A stretch of 29,821 nucleotides of DNA from a virus, in IMG/VR virus record IMGVR_UViG_3300026253_000005, positions 1-29,821 of that record, one strand, 5' to 3'. The notes beneath the pieces were generated by a model. The model was not told the origin of the DNA. It saw only the letters and a program-made list of their open reading frames with translations, and did not search any database. The position numbers were made by a program, and so were the translations under genes. Of this stretch, positions 1-7,301 are shown piece by piece; positions within the stretch are counted from its first letter, which is position 1; the number at the start of each line of letters is the position of its first letter.

Positions 1-92
1 GGATCAAGCTGGCGGACCCGGCGCTCTTAATGCAGGAAGCTGGCGGACTGGATCTTACTCAGCTCAAGCAGCTGGCGGAAAGCAAGCGCTGA
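1..92 (+). CDS. C-terminal end of an unidentified protein (partial)
   Basis: An open frame enters from the left edge and ends at TGA 90-92, giving a 29-residue tail (first complete codon at position 3). The visible end is hydrophilic with a helical look (LDLTQLKQLAESKR). The stop overlaps the next start in a TGATG junction, so the two genes are probably translationally coupled. In many tailed phages a small terminase or a DNA-binding protein lies just before the terminase large subunit, but 29 residues cannot show this. No function is assigned. Confidence 0.7.
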   Translation, partial: IKLADPALLMQEAGGLDLTQLKQLAESKR

Positions 93-301
93 TGCCGCGC
101 GTTTGCAAGACCAAGGTCGTGATCGAAACGCGTATGCCGGACGGCGGCTGGGTCGAGTTGCCGGAAACCAAACGCGAAAACTTCAAGACCATTCCTGAAG
201 CCGAGCTGTATGTGAAGAGTTGTCTCGGCGCCAACATGGTCTGGCGCATTGCCAAGGTGACCGGCGAATATTATATCAAGCAGTTTTTAGTTAAACGATG
301 A
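92..301 (+). CDS. Small hypothetical phage protein (69 aa)
   Basis: This is a 69-residue basic protein whose ATG overlaps the stop of the preceding gene by one base. The order of residues suggests a small beta-beta-alpha-beta-beta fold: a DGGW strand turn near residues 17-20, a helix with TIPEAELYVKS at about 33-43, then two strands ending in YYIKQFLVKR. The next gene has a similar layout (DG turn, LLTEADKWVRE helix, two strands), so the two may be distant paralogues. There is no signal peptide, membrane segment or catalytic motif. The function is unknown; its place before the terminator and TerL suggests an accessory packaging or early-head role, which is inference. Confidence 0.75.
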   Translation: MPRVCKTKVVIETRMPDGGWVELPETKRENFKTIPEAELYVKSCLGANMVWRIAKVTGEYYIKQFLVKR

Positions 302-315
302 ACGCAAAATACTAC

Positions 316-321
316 AAGGAG
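316..321 (+). promoter_or_regulatory. Ribosome binding site that decides the start of the 102-aa gene
   Basis: AAGGAG lies at 316-321. An ATG at 323 would be only 1 nt away, whereas the in-frame ATG at 329 is 7 nt away. The second ATG is therefore the likelier start. Confidence 0.7.
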
Positions 322-328
322 TATGATC

Positions 329-637
329 ATGAGCGAAAATACGACCGGATTTCCCGGCGAAGAGCCTGTCAAGACCGAGAACCCGGAACAAGTGCCTACT
401 ACCTCGGAAGCGGGGTGCTCGGCCGAGGTCAGCGACGAGGCGGCCAAATGGGCAGTAGCTGAAGTGAACAAGGAAGATGGATCACTGGCAATTATCAAGA
501 TGGGCTTCCGCCTGCTGACTGAAGCCGACAAATGGGTGCGCGAAAACATCGTCAGCGGCAACGTGCTGGTACCGGTCCGGTTGGGCACGCCGAAGATGCT
601 GGTCGTGACCAGTACGCTAAAGGATGCGGAACTTTGA
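329..637 (+). CDS. Small hypothetical protein (102 aa)
   Basis: I chose the ATG at 329 over the in-frame ATG at 323 because of Shine-Dalgarno spacing. The first 35 residues are acidic, Pro/Thr/Glu-rich and probably disordered (NTTGFPGEEPVKTENPEQVP). From about residue 40 a compact domain follows with an EDGS turn, the helix LLTEADKWVRE and two strands (VLVPVRL, KMLVV). This resembles the core of the 69-aa protein upstream. No enzymatic motif or membrane segment is seen. It is the last gene before the 669-700 terminator, so it closes a transcription unit that ends just ahead of terL. The function is unknown. Confidence 0.75.
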   Translation: MSENTTGFPGEEPVKTENPEQVPTTSEAGCSAEVSDEAAKWAVAEVNKEDGSLAIIKMGFRLLTEADKWVRENIVSGNVLVPVRLGTPKMLVVTSTLKDAEL

Positions 638-668
638 TCATTTGACACACCATAGTCGGTGCGATATT

Positions 669-700
669 AGATCGGTCTTTAAATAGGCCGGTCTTTTTTT
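669..700 (+). terminator. Rho-independent terminator upstream of terL
   Basis: The arms 669-678 (AGATCGGTCT) and 685-694 (AGGCCGGTCT) pair over 10 bp, including two G-T wobbles, around a 6-nt loop (TTAAAT). The 3' arm runs directly into a T tract ending at 700. This is a textbook intrinsic terminator. It lies 21 nt before the terL start, with no room for a promoter between them. Confidence 0.8.
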
Positions 701-721
701 GGCCCCACGGGAGGAGTACCG

Positions 722-2263
722 ATGGCATTACCACGAGTCGCAGCATCTAGTGAGAAGATCGAAATCCGCGATTATGCGGCGGAACCCACTGCTAAATTAT
801 TCCATGCCGACAACAGCGATGTGCGCGGTATTATGGGTCCGGTCGGATCCGGCAAGACGGTGGCTTGCTGTATGGAAGCCTGGCGCAGGATCATTGATCA
901 GCCACCCGGTCTCGATAATGTACGGCGTTCGCGCTGGGCCTTTATTCGTAATACCTACGGGGAGCTGCTGTCGACGACCATGAAGACTTGGCAGGACTGG
1001 GTGCCGGAAGAGCTGTGCAACATTCGCATGTCAGCTCCGATAACTGGCAAGCTCAACTTCTGGCTGCCGGACAAGACACGGGTGCAGGCCGAGATTATCT
1101 TTCTGGCGGTCGACCGGCCCGAGGATACCCGCAAGCTGAAGTCCCTCGAGCTGACCGGCGTCTTCCTGAACGAAGCATCGGAACTGAACGAGGAGGTGCG
1201 CACGGTGGCCTTTTCACGCACCGGCCGCTATCCGGCGGTCATTGCCGGCCAGAAGGGTCAGAAATACTGGACCGGCATGATCATGGATACCAACCCGCCG
1301 CCGGATGACCACTGGTGGTACGAACTGGCCGAGAACAAAAAGCCGATCAATCATACCTTCTATCGCCAGCCTCCCGCTATTCTACCGGTCTTCCCCAAGG
1401 ATCCGGCCGACGGCATTCGCTATGTGGCTAACACCGGTCAGGTTAAGGGCATCCCGGCGGCCGAGAACGTCCAGTGGCATCCTTTGGGTTATGATTATTG
1501 GTTGCGTCAGACCCACGGTTGCGACCCCGAATGGGCCAAGGTTTACCTGATGGGCGAATATGGTTCGATCGTGCGCGGCCGGCCGGTATACCCGGAATAT
1601 ACGGATGCAGCACATTTCTCGCGGGAACCCATTGATGCTTATCGAGGTCTTCCCCTGATCATTGGCTGGGACTTTGGCTTAACGCCGGCTTGCGCCTTTG
1701 TGCAGGTCACCCCGAAGGGTACGGTCCAGGTGATCGATGAATGTGTCTCGGAGGATATGGAGCTGCGGCGCTTTGTCGAAGAAGTGGTCGGGCCCAAGAT
1801 TCGAACCAAGTATGCTGGCATTCCGCTTATCTCGGTCGGTGACCCGGCAGGCGATGCGCGGTCGCAGACGGACGGCCGGACTTGCATGAATATACTGGCC
1901 GAGTGCGGCATCCAAACGGTTCCGGCTTCGACTAATAATCCGATTGCACGACGTGATGCGGTGAAGTTTTATCTGACCCGCATGGTCGAAGGGCGTCCGG
2001 CGTTTGTGATCGGGCCAAATTGCGTGGTGTTGCGCAAGGCTTTTCAAGGCGAGTATCAGTTTCGCCAAATGCAGACCGGCGGCGTCTATGGACGGAAACG
2101 CTATCACGAGGTTGCGGATAAGAACTTTTTCTCCCATGTCTCCGATGCTTTGCAATATGCTTTCGTACAGATACGCGACGGCTTGCAGCCTGCAGAGTCC
2201 CCGTTACTGACGGACCGTAGTAGGCGGAACGTAGTAACCAGTGATATAGGTGCATGGATTTGA
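722..2263 (+). CDS. terL: Terminase large subunit (packaging ATPase and nuclease)
   Basis: This is the DNA-packaging motor that docks on the portal, translocates DNA with ATP and cuts the concatemer. At 513 aa it has the usual family length. The ATPase half has a Walker A at residues 39-46 (GPVGSGKT), a Walker B-like strand at 146-151 (GVFLNE, Asn in place of the usual Asp before the catalytic Glu) and a coupling-motif-like stretch at 185-192 (GMIMDTNP). The nuclease half shows the expected RNase H-fold acidic triad: D317 in GWDFG, D374 in VGDPAG and D475 in HVSDALQYA. A strong GGGAGGAG precedes the start. The gene heads the head module and is followed by the portal. The assignment is secure; the packaging strategy (cos, pac or terminal repeats) cannot be read from this sequence. 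Confidence 0.97.
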   Translation: MALPRVAASSEKIEIRDYAAEPTAKLFHADNSDVRGIMGPVGSGKTVACCMEAWRRIIDQPPGLDNVRRSRWAFIRNTYGELLSTTMKTWQDWVPEELCNIRMSAPITGKLNFWLPDKTRVQAEIIFLAVDRPEDTRKLKSLELTGVFLNEASELNEEVRTVAFSRTGRYPAVIAGQKGQKYWTGMIMDTNPPPDDHWWYELAENKKPINHTFYRQPPAILPVFPKDPADGIRYVANTGQVKGIPAAENVQWHPLGYDYWLRQTHGCDPEWAKVYLMGEYGSIVRGRPVYPEYTDAAHFSREPIDAYRGLPLIIGWDFGLTPACAFVQVTPKGTVQVIDECVSEDMELRRFVEEVVGPKIRTKYAGIPLISVGDPAGDARSQTDGRTCMNILAECGIQTVPASTNNPIARRDAVKFYLTRMVEGRPAFVIGPNCVVLRKAFQGEYQFRQMQTGGVYGRKRYHEVADKNFFSHVSDALQYAFVQIRDGLQPAESPLLTDRSRRNVVTSDIGAWI

Positions 2264-2296
2264 CAGTTATCGGTTATGTGATATTAGGATTGATTA

Positions 2297-4618
2297 ATGG
2301 AAGACGAGACTCACTACAAAGATACTGGCGTTGGCCTCTCGGGTAAACCTGTTGAAGGTACACCCGTAGGTGACGGTTCGAACGGACTGCTTCATGTCGC
2401 TTCGGTGGCTCAGATCGAAGCCGCTCAAAAGGACGCGGAAGAAATAGCCGCCCGCGCTATGCAGCAAGACGACCGGCCGATGCTCAAGAATATTGAACGC
2501 TATCTCGGCAACGTCTTCGAAGACTGCCGCGCTTTCAAAGAAGACGAGACCGACACGCAGAAGCTAATGCTCGACTCGCTCAACCGCCGCAACGCCAAAT
2601 ACGATGCTGAGAAGAACGCGAAGATCGCGGCCATCAACTCGAGCGATGTCTTTCTCGGCGTGACCGGCGTCAAGTGCCGCGCCTTTGAATCCTGGGTGCA
2701 TGACATTTACATGAATGCCAAACGCAAGCGGACCTGGGATCTCAAGCCAACCCCGATTGCCACCATCCCACCTGAAGATTCGCGCAATATTACCAAGACG
2801 GTGATGGAAGCCTATGAATATGCCCAGAACCAGGGCGCGGAAATGTCCGAAGTCGATGCCTATCAGATGGCGTCCGATATGCGGGCTGACATTATCAAGG
2901 CCGATTACGAGCTGGCTGGCGAACGCGCCGAGAATATGTCGCGCAAGATTCACGATCAGCTGACCGAAGGCGGTTGGGTCAAGGCCTTCTCTGATTGCAT
3001 CATGGATATTTCCTCCTCCAAAGCCGGCATCCTGAAAGGCCCGGTCGTGCGGCGACGCAAGATCCGCTCCGGCTGGACCGAAGACAAGAACGGCAACTCC
3101 GTGCCCAAGATCGAAATGGCCGAGATCATGACGGTGGAGCGCGTCTCACCGTTGGATTTCTTTCCCGGCCGCGCCAACGAGACCGTCAATGATGGCCCGG
3201 TCTGCGAACGCCTGACCATTTCCAGATCCTCGCTGGTAGAAAACCGCGAAGAGCCCGGCTATATCCAAAAGAACATTGAGCATATAGCCATGCACAGCAC
3301 TTTCCCGACCCAGACGCCATCCACCTTGCAATCAGAGCGAGACTTGGCCGAAGGGCGCGACACGCAGACTCCTTCATCTTCGTCAGGCCCTTCTCTCCCG
3401 GCCATCGAAATCTGGTGCAAGTGTCTGGGTCGGGACCTTATTGATTTTGGCATTATCAAGGACAACGACGGCAAGAAGCTGGACCCGTTGCTTGATTATG
3501 ACATCAACGCTATGACCATTGACGGGCTGATAGTCTACATCACGCTCAACGAAGACGAACTGGGTCGCCGGCCGTATTCCGTTTACGGATATGCCAAGGA
3601 GATCGGGGGATTCTGGTTCATGGGTATTCCTGAGCTGATTACCAGCGAACAGGATATTATTAATGCAGCCGCCCGCTCAATGGTCAACAATCTCGGCATC
3701 GCCTCCGGTCCGCAGGTCATCATCAATGATGTTAACCGCTTCCCGCCCGGTGAGGATATTACCTCGATGCACCCTTGGAAGATCTGGCAGGGCACCAACA
3801 TGGGCAGCTCGAATGCGCCGCTGGTGACCTTCTTCCAGCCGGATTCTCGTTCGGCCGAAATGCTGTCGGTCATCCGCGAAGCAACCCGCATTACGGACAG
3901 CACCCTCGAAATGCCGAGTTACAGCTATGGCAACGACAAGGTGTCTGGAGCCGGCCGCACCGCTTCGGGCTTATCCATGCTGATGGGTTCCTCCAATCGA
4001 GGCCTCAAACGGATCCTGCTGGGCATCGACCGCTATATCTTCCAGACGGTGGTCGAGCGCATGTATGACTGGAACATGAAGCATCTGGAAGACCAGTCGA
4101 TCAAGGGCGATATGAACTTCATCTCGGAAGGCATCGTCTCGCTGATCATGCGTGAGCAGCTGGCCGACCGCCGCATGGGCTTGCTGCAGGCCACCAACAA
4201 CGAATTTGATATGAAGATCCTCGGACTCGACGGCCGCGCCAAGATTCTCGGCGATGCGATCGAGGTGCTCGAATCGGACTATGACGACATTAAGCCGAGC
4301 GAAGAAAAGATTCAGCGACTGATTCAGGAGGAAACGATGCTACAGCAGCAACGGATCCAGAAGAACCAGATCGAGATCGAACGCGAGCAAGCCCTGATCG
4401 AACGCGAAGCCGCTGTCGAAATGGAGAAGATTGATCTCGAACGCCAGAAACTGATGCTCGAAGTGCAGAAAGTGGAACGGGTCGACAAGACCGCCAATCG
4501 CGAACTCGACATCCGGGCCTCCAAGCAGAGCCAGGGCATGATCGAGAAGATCTTTGAAGCCGATGCCGCCAAACAACAAGAGGTCGATCCCAATGGTCCC
4601 CCGCCCAACCAAGCGTGA
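2297..4618 (+). CDS. Portal (head-tail connector) protein, long podovirus-like form
   Basis: This would form the dodecameric ring at the capsid vertex through which DNA is packaged and ejected. It directly follows terL and is 773 aa, close to the long portals of P22- and N4-type podoviruses. The central part has portal-like features: FWFMGIPELITSEQDIINAA, and the block SGAGRTASGLSMLMG near residue 550, which is typical of the loop and helix region of such portals. From about residue 665 to 755 the chain is an extended Glu/Gln/Lys/Arg coiled coil (EIEREQALIEREAAVEMEK), likely a barrel-like extension into the capsid as in P22; that role is inference. A weak AGGA precedes the start. The last 26 bases overlap the next gene. 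Confidence 0.9.
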   Translation: MEDETHYKDTGVGLSGKPVEGTPVGDGSNGLLHVASVAQIEAAQKDAEEIAARAMQQDDRPMLKNIERYLGNVFEDCRAFKEDETDTQKLMLDSLNRRNAKYDAEKNAKIAAINSSDVFLGVTGVKCRAFESWVHDIYMNAKRKRTWDLKPTPIATIPPEDSRNITKTVMEAYEYAQNQGAEMSEVDAYQMASDMRADIIKADYELAGERAENMSRKIHDQLTEGGWVKAFSDCIMDISSSKAGILKGPVVRRRKIRSGWTEDKNGNSVPKIEMAEIMTVERVSPLDFFPGRANETVNDGPVCERLTISRSSLVENREEPGYIQKNIEHIAMHSTFPTQTPSTLQSERDLAEGRDTQTPSSSSGPSLPAIEIWCKCLGRDLIDFGIIKDNDGKKLDPLLDYDINAMTIDGLIVYITLNEDELGRRPYSVYGYAKEIGGFWFMGIPELITSEQDIINAAARSMVNNLGIASGPQVIINDVNRFPPGEDITSMHPWKIWQGTNMGSSNAPLVTFFQPDSRSAEMLSVIREATRITDSTLEMPSYSYGNDKVSGAGRTASGLSMLMGSSNRGLKRILLGIDRYIFQTVVERMYDWNMKHLEDQSIKGDMNFISEGIVSLIMREQLADRRMGLLQATNNEFDMKILGLDGRAKILGDAIEVLESDYDDIKPSEEKIQRLIQEETMLQQQRIQKNQIEIEREQALIEREAAVEMEKIDLERQKLMLEVQKVERVDKTANRELDIRASKQSQGMIEKIFEADAAKQQEVDPNGPPPNQA

Positions 4619-4820
4619 ACTCGAATCCATCAAGATGCTGGCCCAACAGGGTGAGCTCTTTAGGGAACTGGTCGGATGGATCGAGCGCTCGCTGGATGAA
4701 ACCCGCGAAGCAAATGACACCCTGGCGATTGATAAGGTCCAGCTGGGCCAGGGCCGGGCGCAGGCCCTAAGCGCCCAAGTAAAGATTTTAAGGGGATTCG
4801 TAAATACGAACTCCAACTAA
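4593..4820 (+). CDS. Small hypothetical protein between portal and scaffold (75 aa)
   Basis: The ATG at 4593 is chosen because AAGAGG at 4578-4583 sits 9 nt upstream; an ATG 39 nt earlier has no such site. The gene overlaps the portal 3' end. The product is a helical, charged 75-aa protein (KRELESIKMLAQQGELFREL at residues 7-26) with no membrane segment or signal peptide. Small helical proteins at this position occur in several phages, but I do not recognise a family. A role as head-assembly accessory is only positional inference. Confidence 0.7.
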   Translation: MVPRPTKRELESIKMLAQQGELFRELVGWIERSLDETREANDTLAIDKVQLGQGRAQALSAQVKILRGFVNTNSN

Positions 4821-4825
4821 AAGGG

Positions 4826-4869
4826 ATTCCGTTCGACGGCCCCTTGAACCGTGCATTCCGTTCGACGGC
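4826..4869 (+). repeat. Pair of 15-bp direct repeats before the scaffold gene
   Basis: ATTCCGTTCGACGGC occurs at 4826-4840 and again at 4855-4869, start to start 29 nt. Each copy contains CCGT-TCG-ACGG, which can form a tiny 4-bp stem. They fill most of the 70-nt gap between the 75-aa gene and the scaffold gene. No promoter hexamers are evident. They may be a regulatory or protein-binding site, or simply a small duplication. Confidence 0.6.
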
Positions 4870-4890
4870 GCACAAAAGAGGAAAAGTAAC

Positions 4891-5886
4891 ATGGTACCAG
4901 AAGCAGTCAGAAAGCAGGCCGAGGAAGCTGATAAGGCGCTCGATACACTTATCCAAGTACAGGATGAGAGTGCGGAGCAACCCGTCAATCCCGAAACCGC
5001 TGAGGCTATTCAGGCAAACATGGAAACGCAGCCAGGTCGCCAGCCTGCGCAGGACGAAGCTATCCAAGCAGAGTCAACCACGATAGAGGTTGATCCCGCC
5101 CAGGCGCTTCAGAATGAGCTGGATCTGGAAAGGCAGCGGAACCGTACATTGCAGGGAAGAATTGATTCGCAGTTGGCCAAGGCCCACGGCGAGAATCGTG
5201 AACTCAAGACTCAGGTTAAAGACCTTGAAGGGCGAATGGACGAATTGGCGAAAGCCGACCGGCCGCCTGGCTATCTCCGGCATATCACCGAAGAGGAAGC
5301 CGAAGGACTTGGCGATGATGTCTTGGATATCCAGAACCGAATCATCAAGGGCACACTCGAAGAAGCGCTCGAAGATGGTGACCTCAAAGATTATGTGAAT
5401 GACCTGGTGCAGCAAAGCATGGAGGCCCAAGTGGTCGATCGCGCCCCTGCGCCAGTGAATGAAGACCTCTTTTGGCAGTCCGTTGAACGGCACTACCCTG
5501 GAGCGAGACAGATTAATGAGTCCGACCAAAATTGGTTTGGTTTCCTGGGACAACACGACCCTGACAGCGGTTTAAAGAATCGCGATGTTGGTGTGCAGGC
5601 AATTGATACGAGCGACGTTGTTTCGCTGGTGGATCTGCTCAATCGCTATCGTCCGATCCAACAAGACCAACATGTTGTAGAGCCAAAGCCCGTGGCCGTG
5701 AAGCCCGAGCGAGGCGGTGCACAGCAAATCGAAACTAGTCCGGCAAAACCGAGCTTCACCAGAAGCAATGTTGAGCGGTTCTATAACGACGTTGCGCGAA
5801 ACCGCTTCCCCGGGACAAAGGAAGAAGCGACGGCTCTAGAGACTGAAATTATGGAAGCCGCCCAGGAGGGACGCATTACAGAGTAG
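4891..5886 (+). CDS. Scaffold-like capsid assembly protein
   Basis: This is an acidic 331-aa protein directly upstream of the capsid gene, the normal place for a scaffolding protein that nucleates procapsid assembly and is then expelled or degraded. Residues 1-70 are Gln/Glu-rich and probably disordered. Residues 71-122 form a coiled coil (LQNELDLERQRNRTLQGRID). Residues about 125-190 are Asp/Glu-rich. The C-terminal part is Pro/Gln/Lys-rich and ends in a helical segment (FYNDVARNRFPGTKEEATAL), where scaffolds usually bind coat protein. No protease motif is visible. The start follows AAGAGG. The assignment rests on position, charge and coiled coil, not on a recognised family signature. Confidence 0.75.
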   Translation: MVPEAVRKQAEEADKALDTLIQVQDESAEQPVNPETAEAIQANMETQPGRQPAQDEAIQAESTTIEVDPAQALQNELDLERQRNRTLQGRIDSQLAKAHGENRELKTQVKDLEGRMDELAKADRPPGYLRHITEEEAEGLGDDVLDIQNRIIKGTLEEALEDGDLKDYVNDLVQQSMEAQVVDRAPAPVNEDLFWQSVERHYPGARQINESDQNWFGFLGQHDPDSGLKNRDVGVQAIDTSDVVSLVDLLNRYRPIQQDQHVVEPKPVAVKPERGGAQQIETSPAKPSFTRSNVERFYNDVARNRFPGTKEEATALETEIMEAAQEGRITE

Positions 5887-5930
5887 TGCACTCAGGGCTG
5901 TTCCAAGCTAACTAAATCTGGAGAAATACA

Positions 5931-6875
5931 ATGGCAAAATATGATTACGCCACCACGTCGCCGAATGCAATGGCTGACTTTAACGGGACCATGAATTACA
6001 TCCCGACGCTGTACGCCGGCAAATTACTGATTAAGTTCTACGAATCGTCCGTGCTGGGTGAAATCACCAACACTGACTACGAAGGCTTGATTCGCGATCA
6101 GGGCGACACCGTCATTATCCGCAGCGTACCGACGCTGACGATCAGTGACCACAGCAAGGGCATGACTCTCAGCAACGAGAAGCCCGCTTCGGTGTCTACC
6201 ATGCTGGAGATCAACAAGGGAAAATACTGGTCCTTCGTGACCGACGACGTTGATGCCAAGCAGACCGACGTAAAGAATTTCGTCGAAGAGTGGACCAAGG
6301 ACGCGGCTTATCAGCTCCGTAATGTGATCGAGCAGTCGGTCCTGCAGTCGATTGGCGATGATTGTCATGCAGGCAATACGGGAGCTACCGCTGGTGTTCA
6401 GAGCGGCTCGTATGACCTCGGCGAGGCCGGCGCGGCGGTCACGCTGAGCAAAGGCACTGTCATCGACACCCTCATTGACTGCGGTACCGTGCTCGATGAG
6501 CAGAACCTGCCCGACGAAGGTCGTTTCTTCCTGGTTCCGCCGGCCATTTGCGGTCTGATCAAGAAGTCCGATCTGGCCGATGCCAGCATTAGCGGCGACA
6601 GCACTTCGATTGCCCGCAACGGCAAAATCGGAATGATCGATCGCTTCACGGTCTTCAAGACCGGTAACCTGCAGCAGGAGGTCCCGACCACCGATGGTGG
6701 CGCTTGGACCTGTTTGTTCGGCACCAAGGTGGCAACTACGTTTGCGACCCAGCTGATCAAGAACAAGGTGCTGGATAACCCGGACGGGTTTGGCATGTTG
6801 CATCGCGGACTGCAAGTCTTCGGCTTCAAGGTTGTAAAACCCGAAGCACTCGGAGTCCTCTACGCTAACATTTAG
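5931..6875 (+). CDS. Major capsid protein (probable HK97 fold)
   Basis: This 314-aa protein has the right size and position (after portal and scaffold) for the shell protein. The N-terminus (NAMADFNGTMNYIPTLYAGK) and the following ITNTDYEGLIRDQGDTVII stretch resemble coat proteins of podovirus and siphovirus families, with an alpha/beta composition consistent with the HK97 fold. The C-terminus ends with the strand-rich VFGFKVVKPEALGVLYANI, as in many coat proteins whose last segment packs in the P-domain. No cleavable propeptide is obvious. The start follows a GGAG 9 nt upstream. A hairpin just after the stop may punctuate the transcript. The fold is inferred, not proved. Confidence 0.85.
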   Translation: MAKYDYATTSPNAMADFNGTMNYIPTLYAGKLLIKFYESSVLGEITNTDYEGLIRDQGDTVIIRSVPTLTISDHSKGMTLSNEKPASVSTMLEINKGKYWSFVTDDVDAKQTDVKNFVEEWTKDAAYQLRNVIEQSVLQSIGDDCHAGNTGATAGVQSGSYDLGEAGAAVTLSKGTVIDTLIDCGTVLDEQNLPDEGRFFLVPPAICGLIKKSDLADASISGDSTSIARNGKIGMIDRFTVFKTGNLQQEVPTTDGGAWTCLFGTKVATTFATQLIKNKVLDNPDGFGMLHRGLQVFGFKVVKPEALGVLYANI

Positions 6876-6894
6876 AATGCATAGTTGAATAATT

Positions 6895-6918
6895 GAGGGG
6901 GCCCCGGAAGGGGTCCTC
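6895..6918 (+). terminator. Hairpin after the capsid gene, possible terminator or processing site
   Basis: An outer stem GAGG/CCTC and a G-T pair enclose a 2-nt bulge and an inner CCCC/GGGG stem closed by a GGAA tetraloop of the stable GNRA type. The 3' side continues CTTCTCACCTTTCC, pyrimidine-rich but without a clean T run. It is 19 nt after the capsid stop. It could be a weak terminator, an mRNA-stabilising hairpin or both, separating abundant capsid message from the next genes. Confidence 0.55.
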
Positions 6919-6960
6919 TTCTCACCTTTCCTGTTCATCTTCAAAGACAGAGGTCTATCC

Positions 6961-7299
6961 ATGAAGAAAACTCTTATATGCGCCGCCCTCCTGGTCGGCA
7001 TCACTGTGTTGGCAGCAACCGTTACGTCCGGCTTCGGCAAGAAGGTCCTTGCAGACTCTACGCCAACGATCCTGACCGTCGGCAATCGACCCAACGCCCA
7101 TGCCGAATTTCTGCACGTTACCGTCACACGCGGCGAAGTCCGGCTTATGATCAACACGCCGACCGCTGAGTTTGTTTCCACCAATGCCTTGGTAGTTACT
7201 GCTGGTTTCCCACAAACTTTCTGGACCGGTGGGGATATTCGTTTCATTAGCTATGCGACCGAGTCAGGCACCGCTGACGTAATCTTTAACCTTCAGTAG
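6961..7299 (+). CDS. Exported small protein with Sec signal peptide (112 aa)
   Basis: The N-terminus is a clear signal peptide: MKK, then a hydrophobic core TLICAALLVGITVLAATV, with possible AxA-like cleavage near residues 16-19 or after VLA at about 31. The mature part is short and beta-rich (EFLHVTVTRGEVRLMI, TADVIFNL), like a single beta-sandwich module. It opens a run of seven exported products lying between the capsid gene and the fibre genes. A size near 90 residues and an Ig- or decoration-like composition would fit a capsid-decorating protein, except that such proteins are not normally exported. I do not recognise a family. A moderate AGAGG precedes the start. Confidence 0.75.
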   Translation: MKKTLICAALLVGITVLAATVTSGFGKKVLADSTPTILTVGNRPNAHAEFLHVTVTRGEVRLMINTPTAEFVSTNALVVTAGFPQTFWTGGDIRFISYATESGTADVIFNLQ

Positions 7300-7301
7300 C
7301 C

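Noticed and set aside
722-2263. Asn instead of Asp before the Walker B glutamate of TerL as a loss-of-function sign
   Set aside because: Related podovirus terminases carry a similar NEA motif as I recall it, and the Walker A and nuclease triad are intact.
6024-7247. Long minus-strand open frame (407 codons) across the capsid gene
   Set aside because: It is a shadow of the capsid gene: no ribosome site, it crosses the 6895-6918 hairpin, and the plus-strand gene explains the region.
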